Source: a virus
IMG/VR virus record: IMGVR_UViG_3300035664_000056
Location: 1-31,076 of that record
Length of the DNA stretch: 31,076 nucleotides
Reading direction: 5' to 3' (one strand)
Made by a program: the position numbers and the translations under genes
Notes under the pieces: generated by a model
What the model was told of the DNA's origin: nothing
Seen by the model: only the letters and a program-made list of their open reading frames with translations
The model's database searches: none
Shown here: piece by piece, positions 1 through 8,800 of the stretch
Layout: every line of letters starts with the position of its first letter
How positions within the stretch are numbered: position 1 is the stretch's first letter

Positions 1-887
1 ACGAAGAAGAACAAACACCACTAGAGGCTGAGGCTGAAGCTACTGAAGAAGTAGAATCAGAAGAAGCAACAGAAGAATCAGATGACGAAGCTGAGGAAGA
101 AGAACAGTCGAAAGATGAAGTTCCTGCTATCCTTAAACTTAAAGTCAATGGTGAAGATGTTGAAAAACCACTAGACGAAGTAGTAGCATTAGCTCAACAA
201 GGCTTAGACTACACGCAAAAGACACAACAAGTAGCAGAACAACGCAAAGAGCTAGAAGCCTATGCCCAGCAAATACAAATGCAGGAGCAAGCCTTTCAAG
301 AGCAAATGCAACTTAACAATGTCTTAATTGAAGATGTAGCAAAAATCACATCATTAGACCAACAATTAAACCAATATGCAAACGTGAATTGGCAACAATT
401 GTCTGATAATGATTTTGTGGAAGCACAAAAACTTTTCTTTACATACAACCAACTACAGCAAGAACGTAGTCAACTTGTTTCACAGTTTGAAGCCAAAAAG
501 CAACAAGTCGTTCAGAAGCAAACGCAATTGATGTCTGAGAAGATAGCAAAAGGAAAAGAAGTTCTAGCAAAAGAGATACCAAATTGGAGTCCTGAGACTA
601 ACCAAGCATTGTTATCTACTGGCAAGGACTATGGTTTTTCAGATGCCGAACTTAACTCAATTGTTGACCCTCGTCACGTAAAGGTATTGCATGACGCTAT
701 GCAATGGCGAAAACTTCAACAGAATTCAACTGTAAAGAAAAAAGTATCAAGTGCTAAGCCAGTAGTGAAACCTGGTTCTAAAGATACTAAAGCGGAAGCT
801 AGCTCTGCTCACCGTAAATTACGTGAATCATTACGTAAGACTGGTAAGTCAGATGCAGCTCAAAAACTTATCGAAAACATGCTTTAA
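1..887 (+). CDS. Capsid scaffolding (assembly) protein, 5' end missing
   Basis: The frame that ends with the stop at 885-887 is open back to the first bases of the window, so the start lies upstream and the protein is partial. The first internal ATG (279) is not the real start, because the residues before it are clearly part of the protein. The visible part starts with a very acidic Glu/Asp stretch, then a short folded-looking segment around PAILKLKVNGED. A long Gln/Lys/Glu-rich coiled-coil stretch follows, and the end is basic. Acidic, coiled-coil-rich proteins just upstream of the major capsid gene are typical phage scaffolds, which line the inside of the procapsid and leave before DNA packaging. 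The next gene is the capsid protein, 18 bases on. The role is inferred from composition and place; no enzyme motif is visible. Confidence 0.8.
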   Translation, partial: EEEQTPLEAEAEATEEVESEEATEESDDEAEEEEQSKDEVPAILKLKVNGEDVEKPLDEVVALAQQGLDYTQKTQQVAEQRKELEAYAQQIQMQEQAFQEQMQLNNVLIEDVAKITSLDQQLNQYANVNWQQLSDNDFVEAQKLFFTYNQLQQERSQLVSQFEAKKQQVVQKQTQLMSEKIAKGKEVLAKEIPNWSPETNQALLSTGKDYGFSDAELNSIVDPRHVKVLHDAMQWRKLQQNSTVKKKVSSAKPVVKPGSKDTKAEASSAHRKLRESLRKTGKSDAAQKLIENML

Positions 888-905
888 TTTACAAAGGAAA
901 ACATT

Positions 906-1859
906 ATGTCAGAATCAGCAACCAATACCTATACGGGTAAAGGTATAGCGGAGTCATTTGAAGATATTATCTTTGATATTTCTCCAGAAGATACACCTTT
1001 ACTCTCAATCGCAAAAAGAATGTCAGCAGGTCAAACTTACCATCAATGGCAAACAGATACACTTGCAGCCGCAGGTACTAACCGTGCACTTGAAGGTGAT
1101 GACTCAACATTCTCAACATTAGCAGCAACAACAGTATTAGGTAACTATACTCAAATCTCAAGCAAAACAGTTCAAATTTCAAACACATATGACGTAGTAC
1201 GTAAGTACGGTCGTAAGTCTGAAGTTGCTTACCAACTTATGAAAGCTGGTAAAGAAATGAAGCGTGACATGGAGTATGCTATCGTACGTAACCAAGCATC
1301 ATCAGCAGGTGGCGCAGCAACAGCTCGTTCATCAGCAGGTATTGAGTCTTGGATTACTAACCGAGTATTAGCTACAGGTTCTACATCTGGTACAACTCCT
1401 GGTTTCTCAGGTGGTACAGTTGCAGCTCCTACAGACGGTACTCAAGTAACATTCATTGAAGCAGACTTAAAGTCAGCATTACAATTGGCATGGACAGACG
1501 GTGGCGAGCCATCATTAATCCTTATGTCAGCAACTAACAAAGCACGTTTCTCTGGCTTTGCTGGTATTGCTACTAAGTTTGTAGATGTACAAATCAAAAC
1601 ACAAGCTACTATTACTGGTGCAGCAGACGTTTACGTTTCTGACTTCGGTAATCACACTGTGAAACTTGACCGTTTCATGCGTGACCAAGCAGTTTTATGT
1701 GTTGACCCAGGCTATGTTGGTTTAGCTTCACTACGTCCTTTAAGCAAAGAAGAACTTGCTAAGACTGGTGACTCAACTAAGTATCTATTAACAGCAGAAT
1801 ATGCTTTAGTAGTTCAAAACCCTGACGCACATGCAAAAGTGCAAAACGTAGGTGTTTAG
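906..1859 (+). CDS. Major capsid protein, SU10/DUF5309-like HK97 fold
   Basis: The product (317 residues) has the opening typical of the SU10-type capsid family: a short TNTYTGKG start, then EDIIFDISPEDTPLLS, a QWQTDTL segment and a QISSKTVQIS segment, and a basic helix with KRDMEYAIVRN. These proteins form the HK97-fold shell of the phage head. An AAAGGA ribosome site lies about 8 bases before the ATG. The gene directly follows the scaffold gene, as expected. A strong hairpin follows the stop codon (1877-1902). Family membership is recalled from sequence pattern, not from a search; the shell role is very likely. Confidence 0.9.
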   Translation: MSESATNTYTGKGIAESFEDIIFDISPEDTPLLSIAKRMSAGQTYHQWQTDTLAAAGTNRALEGDDSTFSTLAATTVLGNYTQISSKTVQISNTYDVVRKYGRKSEVAYQLMKAGKEMKRDMEYAIVRNQASSAGGAATARSSAGIESWITNRVLATGSTSGTTPGFSGGTVAAPTDGTQVTFIEADLKSALQLAWTDGGEPSLILMSATNKARFSGFAGIATKFVDVQIKTQATITGAADVYVSDFGNHTVKLDRFMRDQAVLCVDPGYVGLASLRPLSKEELAKTGDSTKYLLTAEYALVVQNPDAHAKVQNVGV

Positions 1860-1876
1860 TAATTAGATGTGATATG

Positions 1877-1902
1877 ATAGAGGGAGTTAATTCTCCCTCT
1901 GT
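1877..1902 (+). terminator. Hairpin after capsid gene, possible terminator
   Basis: AGAGGGAG (1879-1886) pairs perfectly with CTCCCTCT (1893-1900) across a TTAATT loop, and the stem can extend by a T-G and an A-T pair. It fills the only sizeable gap near the capsid gene. The following bases (GTTGTATTTAT) are T-rich but have no true T-run, so it may be a partial terminator or an mRNA-stabilising end that raises capsid output over the genes behind it. Confidence 0.55.
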
Positions 1903-1914
1903 TGTATTTATACT

Positions 1915-2238
1915 ATGCCAATATTATTTGACCACAATAGCGTAACAGGTGTAAGTCAGTACTTTGACTATGACCCTGCTAAAGATACATACTACCTAAC
2001 CTCTACTCAAGATGTGAGCAGCATGTTAGACAAGATTAAACAAGCAAGAGATAACCCTGAGATTTGGAACAAAGGTGTTAAAGAAGAATGGGCACACTTT
2101 GCTAGTATTCCACCTGTAGTGGAAATGCAGTTAAAGCAAAAGGGTATAGACATGTATAACCCTAATCAAACAAAAGAGTTAATGAAAGAAATAAACGAAA
2201 ACTATCCTTACCTTAAGTTGACTACAAAGAGTGGATAA
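1915..2238 (+). CDS. Small conserved phage protein next to capsid gene
   Basis: This 107-residue protein opens with ILFDHNSVTGVSQYFDYDP and has DVSSMLDKIKQARDN and a central HFASIPPVVEMQL stretch. I recall the same layout (a short beta-rich start with a TG turn, then a helix with a 'IPxVVxMxL' core) in small proteins just after the capsid gene of many podoviruses and uncultured phages. No function is known to me. There is no clear ribosome site before the ATG, and the gene follows the capsid hairpin by only 12 bases. Its end overlaps the next gene (GTG start at 2231) by 8 bases, which suggests coupled translation. Confidence 0.75.
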   Translation: MPILFDHNSVTGVSQYFDYDPAKDTYYLTSTQDVSSMLDKIKQARDNPEIWNKGVKEEWAHFASIPPVVEMQLKQKGIDMYNPNQTKELMKEINENYPYLKLTTKSG

Positions 2239-3559
2239 AGAAGAATTAAAGAAAGTACAGTTAGCAATACACGACCTCATACAAAAAGAAGAGTATGACG
2301 TAGCTTTACCTATTATTAACGAAGTGTTAATGGTCTATCCTAATGATGCAGCTACATTACATTTTCTAGGTTACATCTGGTTAATGGGTGATAAGCCTGC
2401 ATTTGCATATCAGTTATTCCGTAGGTCATTACAAGAGTCACCAAGTAATAAAGCATTATGGACATCTCTAGGTCGTGCATGTCATGAAATGGATATGTTT
2501 GAAGAAGCTATACAATACTTCTTAAAGTCAGCAGAATTAGACCCTAGCTATGCACTAGCTTATGCTAACGCTTCAGCTTCACTCGTTCAGATGTCACGTT
2601 GGGATGATGCAGAGAAGTCTGCAAAGATGGCTCTAGAATGCAATCCTAACGAGCTACACGCACAATTAAACCTAGCTCATAGTTACCTAGCCAAAGGTGA
2701 ATGGGAATTAGGTTGGGCAGAATGGAACAAGTCATTAGGTGGTAAGTTCCGTAAAGAATTATCTTATGGTGACGAAGTAAGATGGGATGGCTCATCCGGT
2801 AAAAACTTAATCATCTATGGTGAACAAGGTTTAGGTGATGAGATATTCTATGCTTCATGTATTCCAGACGCTATAGCAATTAGTAACAAAGTCTACATAG
2901 ACTGTGACGAAAGATTAGAAACATTATTTAAACGTAGTTTTCCTAATGCAGAGGTGCATGGAACACGTAGAGCAAAAGAAGTGGAGTGGACAAATGACAT
3001 TACAATTGATGCCAGATGTGCTATTGGCGGGTTACCTCAGTTTTGCAGACCAACGAGCAAGTCTTTTCCTGGGACTCCTTTTCTAGTACCTGATAAAGAT
3101 AAGGTTGAAATGTGGAAAGCCATGTTTAAACCATGGGGTAAAACAGTCATAGGTATCACGACTAAAGGCGGTACATTTAGAACAAACTCTAAAGGCAGAC
3201 AGCTTACAGAAGAAGATTTACAGCCACTACTTAAACGCAAAGACATACAGTTAGTTAGTCTTGACTATAGCGTAGAACGCAAAATTGAAGGTGTTAAGTA
3301 CTTAGAATTAGCATCTGACGCAAAAGATTATGATGACACAGCAGCTCTTATAGCAGCTTGTGATATGGTTTTAGGGGTCAATACTACAGCTTTACATTGT
3401 AGTGCTGCTATGGGCGTTAAAACATGGTGCTTGGTACCTAAATACCACCAATGGAGATATGCTCAAGTAAGTATGCCTTGGTATAGACACATGAGACTAT
3501 TCTACCAAGATGATAAAACATGGAATGAAGTCATAGAAAACGTTACAAATCAGTTATGA
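2231..3559 (+). CDS. TPR protein fused to a GT9-like glycosyltransferase domain
   Basis: The start is GTG, inside the end of the previous gene. Residues about 5-160 form three to four tetratricopeptide repeats (for example NKALWTSLGRACHEMDMFEEA and the DPSYALAYANASASL stretch). From about 190 a glycosyltransferase-like domain begins with GEQGLGDE (197-204), the glycine loop common in TPR-linked GT9/ADP-heptose-type transferases. Near the end, LGVNTTALHCSAAMG (381-394) matches the sugar-nucleotide-binding stretch of that fold, followed by the VPKYHQWRY region. It probably moves a sugar from a nucleotide donor onto a protein or glycan in the infected cell. It overlaps the FkbM methyltransferase gene by ATGA, so the three sugar-related genes look like one functional group. 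Donor and acceptor cannot be read from the sequence. Confidence 0.8.
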   Translation: MDKEELKKVQLAIHDLIQKEEYDVALPIINEVLMVYPNDAATLHFLGYIWLMGDKPAFAYQLFRRSLQESPSNKALWTSLGRACHEMDMFEEAIQYFLKSAELDPSYALAYANASASLVQMSRWDDAEKSAKMALECNPNELHAQLNLAHSYLAKGEWELGWAEWNKSLGGKFRKELSYGDEVRWDGSSGKNLIIYGEQGLGDEIFYASCIPDAIAISNKVYIDCDERLETLFKRSFPNAEVHGTRRAKEVEWTNDITIDARCAIGGLPQFCRPTSKSFPGTPFLVPDKDKVEMWKAMFKPWGKTVIGITTKGGTFRTNSKGRQLTEEDLQPLLKRKDIQLVSLDYSVERKIEGVKYLELASDAKDYDDTAALIAACDMVLGVNTTALHCSAAMGVKTWCLVPKYHQWRYAQVSMPWYRHMRLFYQDDKTWNEVIENVTNQL

Positions 3560-4155
3560 AATTAGCAGGCAACACTTATTTACCAGATAGTGATGAGTTC
3601 TTTGTCAACTACTTTAAATTAGGTGATGTGTTTGAAAACAAATCACTAGATATTGCAATAGAACATGTAAAGAAATGGGATGTTGCAGTAGATGGTGGTG
3701 CACATGTAGGTAGCTGGTCTAGGTTTCTATGTGATAAGTTTAATCTAGTCGCATCCTTTGAACCTAACCCTGATAACTTTGAATGTTTAGTAGCAAATAC
3801 TAAGAACAAAAACAATATTATTCTGTCTAAGTTTGGTCTATACGACACTCATCAAGAGTTTGCACTAGCAAGTGGTAATAACACAGGTTGTTGGCACTTA
3901 TCTGAAGGTAAGGGTATTAAAGTAATGCCTATGCCTGACTTCGGTGCATTAGACTTCTTAAAACTAGACGTAGAAGGTTTTGAACACAATGCTATTGCAG
4001 GCATGATAGACCAGGTTAAACGTTATAGACCTGTAATTGTGATAGAAGAAAAAAGCCTAGCACATAAACCACTCACATACGAAGCAAGAAATCTATTAGA
4101 AAGCATTGGCTATAAAGAAGTAGGTCAAGCACATAAGGATATAATCTTTGCTTAA
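3556..4155 (+). CDS. FkbM-family SAM-dependent methyltransferase
   Basis: The 199-residue product carries the SAM-binding motif I as VDGGAHVGSW (45-54), the acidic end of strand 2 as FEPNP (68-72), and DFLKLDVEGFE (133-143). The last, with its LDVEG core, is the hallmark of FkbM methyltransferases. This family usually O-methylates sugars or small polyketide-like acceptors. It overlaps the previous glycosyltransferase by ATGA, and its own stop overlaps the TTG start of the next. This points to methylation of a glycan made by its neighbours. A DNA methyltransferase is unlikely: there is no target-recognition domain and no DPPY or PC motif. Confidence 0.88.
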   Translation: MKLAGNTYLPDSDEFFVNYFKLGDVFENKSLDIAIEHVKKWDVAVDGGAHVGSWSRFLCDKFNLVASFEPNPDNFECLVANTKNKNNIILSKFGLYDTHQEFALASGNNTGCWHLSEGKGIKVMPMPDFGALDFLKLDVEGFEHNAIAGMIDQVKRYRPVIVIEEKSLAHKPLTYEARNLLESIGYKEVGQAHKDIIFA

Positions 4156-4768
4156 CATAACATTTCTTCATGTAGGTAAAGATGTAGATATGCCTACAAA
4201 AATGGTAGCTTCTGTAAAAGAAGTGATGCCAAATGCAAACATAGTTCAATTATCAGATATGAATACGCCAATTATAAAAGGCGTAAATACTATTATTCGT
4301 AAAGAATATAACGGTCTTATTATGTTATTTAGATTAGAACACCTAGCTTCATTAAGAGGCAATTGGGTAACGCTAGATACTGACATGATAATCAAGAAAG
4401 ACTTATCTCATGTATTTAACCAAGACTTTGATGTAGCTTTAACTAAACGCTATGGCTCTATTATAGATACAGAAGGTAATGATATCGTTAAGCTCATGCC
4501 ATATAACGCAGGTGTTATGTTTTCTAAGAACCATGAGTTTTGGATAGAAGCATTAAACAAATTAAAGAGTCTGGATAAAAAAGCACACGAATGGTATGGA
4601 GACCAATTAGCTATTAAGTTAATTGCAGATACAGATAACTATAAAGTATTAGAACTATCTTGTGATGAATATAACTACACTCCAAAAGATAAAGAAGAAC
4701 GTAAAGATGTATATGTTTATCATTTTAAAGGTCAGCGTAAAGACTGGATGATGAACGGACAATATTAA
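4148..4768 (+). CDS. DXD-type glycosyltransferase (GT-A fold)
   Basis: Translation most likely begins at TTG 4148, overlapping the FkbM stop. The first residues (LNITFLHVG) form the expected first beta strand, and the next in-frame Met (residue 15) would remove it. The motif TLDTDM (75-80) contains a DXD metal/nucleotide-sugar site. YNAGVMFSKNHEFW and the final HFKGQRKDW look like the acceptor and C-terminal regions of GT8/GT32-like enzymes. Length (206) is near the minimum for this fold. It follows the TPR-glycosyltransferase and FkbM genes and comes 10 bases before the adaptor gene. The likely role is transfer of a sugar to a virion protein or to host surface glycan; which one is not visible. 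Confidence 0.78.
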   Translation: MLNITFLHVGKDVDMPTKMVASVKEVMPNANIVQLSDMNTPIIKGVNTIIRKEYNGLIMLFRLEHLASLRGNWVTLDTDMIIKKDLSHVFNQDFDVALTKRYGSIIDTEGNDIVKLMPYNAGVMFSKNHEFWIEALNKLKSLDKKAHEWYGDQLAIKLIADTDNYKVLELSCDEYNYTPKDKEERKDVYVYHFKGQRKDWMMNGQY

Positions 4769-4778
4769 AGGATATTAA

Positions 4779-5387
4779 ATGGCATTTACAAACTATACTA
4801 GCTTTGTATCAACAGTAGAAAGCTATCTAGCGAGAACAGACTTATCAAGTGTTATCCCTGATTTCATTCAGATGGCACAGTTAAGAATGAGTCGTGATTT
4901 ACGAACAGAAGCTATGTTAAAGGTAGCTACGACTACACCTTCTGATAACAAGGTAGCGTTTCCTACTGACTTCTTAGAGTTAAGAGAAATGCACTTCCAA
5001 GGTAACCCACCTATTATCTTAGAGTATCAATCACCTGACTTGTTCTTCCGTAATGGTCAAACATCATTATCAGGTCGTTCACATTACTTTACAATGTTAG
5101 GCACAGAGTTCCAATTTGCACCAAGTCAAAACTCTGATTACACTATTCAGATTCTATATTATGCTCAACCTACATTTATCTCTACTACAACATCTAGTAA
5201 CTTGTTCTTAGCATACTACCCAGACGCTTTACTTTACGCCACATTAGCAGAAGCAGAACCGTATCTTATGAATGACCCTAGAGTAGTAACATGGTCAGGA
5301 TTATATGATAGAGCCATTGCTAATATTAAAACAAGTGACTTAGGTCAAACATACGCATATACCACATTAAACGTAACACCGAGATAA
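4779..5387 (+). CDS. Head-tail adaptor (gateway) protein
   Basis: This 202-residue protein has the layout of podovirus adaptors. The helical N-terminus carries SVIPDFIQMAQLRMSRDLR. Short beta segments follow (PTDFLELREMHF and QILYYAQPTF). A C-terminal helical stretch carries DALLYATLAEAEPYLM. These proteins bind under the portal and connect it to the tail. AAAGGA stands 6 bases before the ATG. The place after the capsid genes and before tail genes fits. P22 gp4 or T7 gp11 types are both possible parents; I call only the general role. Confidence 0.75.
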   Translation: MAFTNYTSFVSTVESYLARTDLSSVIPDFIQMAQLRMSRDLRTEAMLKVATTTPSDNKVAFPTDFLELREMHFQGNPPIILEYQSPDLFFRNGQTSLSGRSHYFTMLGTEFQFAPSQNSDYTIQILYYAQPTFISTTTSSNLFLAYYPDALLYATLAEAEPYLMNDPRVVTWSGLYDRAIANIKTSDLGQTYAYTTLNVTPR

Positions 5388-5396
5388 GGAAAAATT

Positions 5397-5783
5397 ATGT
5401 CAGAAATAAGCACCTATTTAGAAAACGCACTTATTAATGCAACTCTGAGAGCAACAACTTTTACATCACCTTCCACAGTATATGTATCATTATGGACTTC
5501 AGACCCTACAGACGCAGGTAGTGGTACAGAAGTTAGCGGTGGCTCATACGCTAGACAATCAGTAACTTTTGGCGCACCTTCTAGTGGCTTATCTACTAAC
5601 AATGCTGACGTTACATTTCCAACTTGTACATCTTCATGGGGAACAGTAGGTTGGATTGGTATTAATGATGCAGTATCAGGTGGTAACTTACTTTATCACA
5701 CACCATTAGACGTAGCTAAAGCAATTACTACTGGCGATGTATTTAAAATTGCTACAGGTAACTTATCAGTAGAGTTATCTTAA
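5397..5783 (+). CDS. Minor tail protein, Gp80-like beta-sandwich
   Basis: The 128-residue product starts with a helix (TYLENALINATLRATTF). A VYVSLWTSDPTDAGSGTEVSG stretch follows, then SYARQSVTFGAPS, the central ADVTFPTCTSSWGTVGWIGI and a LSVEL end. This order matches a widespread small phage tail protein family (mycobacteriophage gp80-like, as I remember it), usually coded next to fibre genes. It is probably a fibre-tip or tail-surface component. The ATG is preceded by AAGGAAAAATT. Its neighbours are the adaptor and the long fibre. The exact role in the particle is not known to me. Confidence 0.72.
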   Translation: MSEISTYLENALINATLRATTFTSPSTVYVSLWTSDPTDAGSGTEVSGGSYARQSVTFGAPSSGLSTNNADVTFPTCTSSWGTVGWIGINDAVSGGNLLYHTPLDVAKAITTGDVFKIATGNLSVELS

Positions 5784-5813
5784 TACTTAGCGTTAAACGA
5801 TAAAGGAATATAA

Positions 5814-8800
5814 ATGGCTTTAGTAATAAAGGATAGGGTCAAAGAAACATCCACGACTACTGGCACTGGTACGCTTACACTTGCTGGAGCTACTACTGGC
5901 TATCAATCTTTTAGCACAGCTATCGGTAATACAAATACAACTTACTATACTATCTCTACACCTACAGGTTCAGAATGGGAAGTGGGTATTGGCACAGTAG
6001 CAGCAGGTACGTTAGCTAGAACAACTATCCTTGCTTCATCTAATGGTGGTAGTGCTGTCAATTTTAGTGCTGGTACTAAAGACGTATTCGGTACTTACCC
6101 TGCTGGTAAAGCTGTTTATTCTGATATTGAAAGTGATATTACTATAAATGGATTAAGAGTAGGTAAGGGTGGTGGTGCTGTAGCTACTAACACTGCTGTA
6201 GGTTTCCAAGCTATAAATGCTACTGCTACAGGAACTTTTAATACTGCATTAGGTTATCAAGCATTAAATGCTAATACTTCAGCAAGTCAAAACATTGCTG
6301 TTGGTTATCAAGCATTAAGAGTTAATACAACTGGTCCAAGAAATACTGCCGTAGGTGATAGGGCATTAGCAGCAAATACTACTGCTAATGATAATACTGC
6401 TATTGGTTATATATCATTAGTTAATAATATTACTGGATTAACAAATACAGCTTGTGGTGGTGGTACTTTAAGTAATAACACTACTACTAATAATAATACA
6501 GCAGTTGGTTATTTTGCATTAAATGCTAACACTACAGCCGTAGCCACATTAGGTTCTATCACAGGTGGTTCAGGCTATACAGATGGTACATATTCTGCCG
6601 TAGCTATGACACCAGTATCAGGTGCTACATTCCTTACATACCCAACAGTCAATGTTACAGTATCAGGTGGTGCAGTAACAGCAGTTACATTAGTCACCAA
6701 TGGTAGAGGTGCATCAGTCACTACAGCTACAGTTTTAACAGTGGCAGCAGCTCTTATAGGTGGTACAGGAAGTGGCTTTAGTATTCCTGTGGCTACCTTT
6801 GCAGCAGGTTCTAACAATACAGCGGTAGGTTCTAGTGCTTTAACTACTAATACAACAGGCAATAATAATGTAGCAGTAGGTATAAATGCTTTAAATCTTA
6901 ATACAACTGGTATTACTAACACAGCAATAGGTGCTTCAGCATGTGCTGCAAATACTACAGCAAGTCTTATTACAGGCGTTGGTTATCTTGCTTTAACAAG
7001 TAACACAACAGGTACTAATAATACAGCTTTAGGGGCAAGTGCCTTAAGATTTAACACTACTGGTGCTAGTAACACAGCAGTAGGTGTAAGTGCTTTAACA
7101 GGTAATATTTTAGGTGCACAAAATATTGCTGTTGGTGGTAGTGCATTAGCAGCTAATACAACAAATGTAGCTACACTAGGAACTATTGTAGGTGGTACTG
7201 GATACAATGGTGGAGCTTCAGGTGGACCATTAACTGTACAAGCATCATTATCTAGCGGTTCTACTGCTACTACATACCCTACACTTTCTATTACAGTAAC
7301 TAGCGGTGTAATTACTGCTGCTACTTTAGTCACTAATGGTGTAGGATTTAAAGATACAACTACAGTATTAACAGTAACATCTGCCGCTATGGTGACAGCA
7401 GGATTCGCTGCTGGTGGTTCAGGATTTACAGTGCCTGTAGCTACTTTACAATCAGGTGGTGATAATGTAGCGGTTGGTCATCAAACTTTACTAAGTAATA
7501 CTACAGGTTCTTTCAATACAGCCGTAGGTAGACTTGCCTTACAAAATAATACAACTGGAGTAAGAAATACTGCGATTGGACAAGCTGCTTTACAAGCAAA
7601 TACTACAAATAATTTTAGTACTGCTGTAGGTAATAACGCATTAACTTTAAGTAATGCTATAGCAAATACCGCTTTAGGACAAGCGGCTGGACAAGCAGTT
7701 ACATCAGGTACAGGTAATACATTACTTGGATATAATTCAGGTTTCTCAGGTACTAACAACCTAACCACAGGTTCTAACAACACTATTATTGGACAAAACG
7801 CAGCAGCATCATCAGCAACTGTATCTAACGAAATAACACTAGGCAACGCATCTGTAACATCACTAAGAGTACCAGGCATAGCAGCTACATTTGGTACTGA
7901 TAACTCTACTATATCTACGCTAACTGTGGGTAAGGGTGCAGGAGCAATTGCAACTAATACAGCAGTAGGAGTGTCAGCATTAAATAATACTAATGCTTCT
8001 AGTGCTTTTAACACTGCTGTTGGTTTTAATGCTATGGCATCTACCACAAGTGGTCAGTCCAATACTGCTATGGGTAGATTAGCTTTAAATACAAATACTA
8101 CAGGCGGTCAAAACACTGCAATAGGACAAGGTGCTTTAACCAATAACAGTGCTTCTGGAAATACAGCTTTAGGAAATTCTGCATTAAATTCTAATACATC
8201 AGCAACAGGTCAAGTAGGATTAGGTTACCAATCTTTATTATACACGACTACAGGTGCTAGTAATACTGGCGTTGGGTACTCATCACTACAAAATAATACA
8301 TTAGGTGCTAATAATGTGGCAGTTGGTAGAGATTCTCTTATAGCTAATACTACAGCAGTAGCCACACTAGGTGCTATTACTGGTGGTTCAGGATACACTA
8401 ACGGAACATATACTGGTGTAGTCATGACGCTTTCATCAGGTACAGCCGCAGGTGTTTATCCTACAGCTACTATTGTTGTTGCAGGTGGAGCAGTTACTAC
8501 AGTAACTCTTACAGCGTTTGGTTCAAGATTCTTAGACACAACCACAGTACTCACAGCTCCTGCTGCATCTATCGGTGGAACAGGTAGTGGATTCACAGTA
8601 CCCGTAGCAACACTAGCTACAGGTGGTAATAACACAGCAGTGGGATATCAGGCATTAAATGCTAATACGACAGCGAGCGATGTTGATGCTTTTGGATTTC
8701 AATCAATGCTATCAAACACTACTGGGATTGCAAATACAGCTTTTGGTGCTAGAACATTAAGACTTAATACTACTGGTATAGGTAATAGTGCTTTTGGTAA

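Noticed and set aside
7481-8047. 188-residue open frame on the minus strand, opposite the long fibre
   Set aside because: The fibre codons (many GCT, ACT, AAT) leave the opposite strand without stops. The antisense product is a Val/Leu/Pro repeat with no motif and no ribosome site. The same holds for 6575-6922, 6983-7333, 8225-8425 and 9134-9430.
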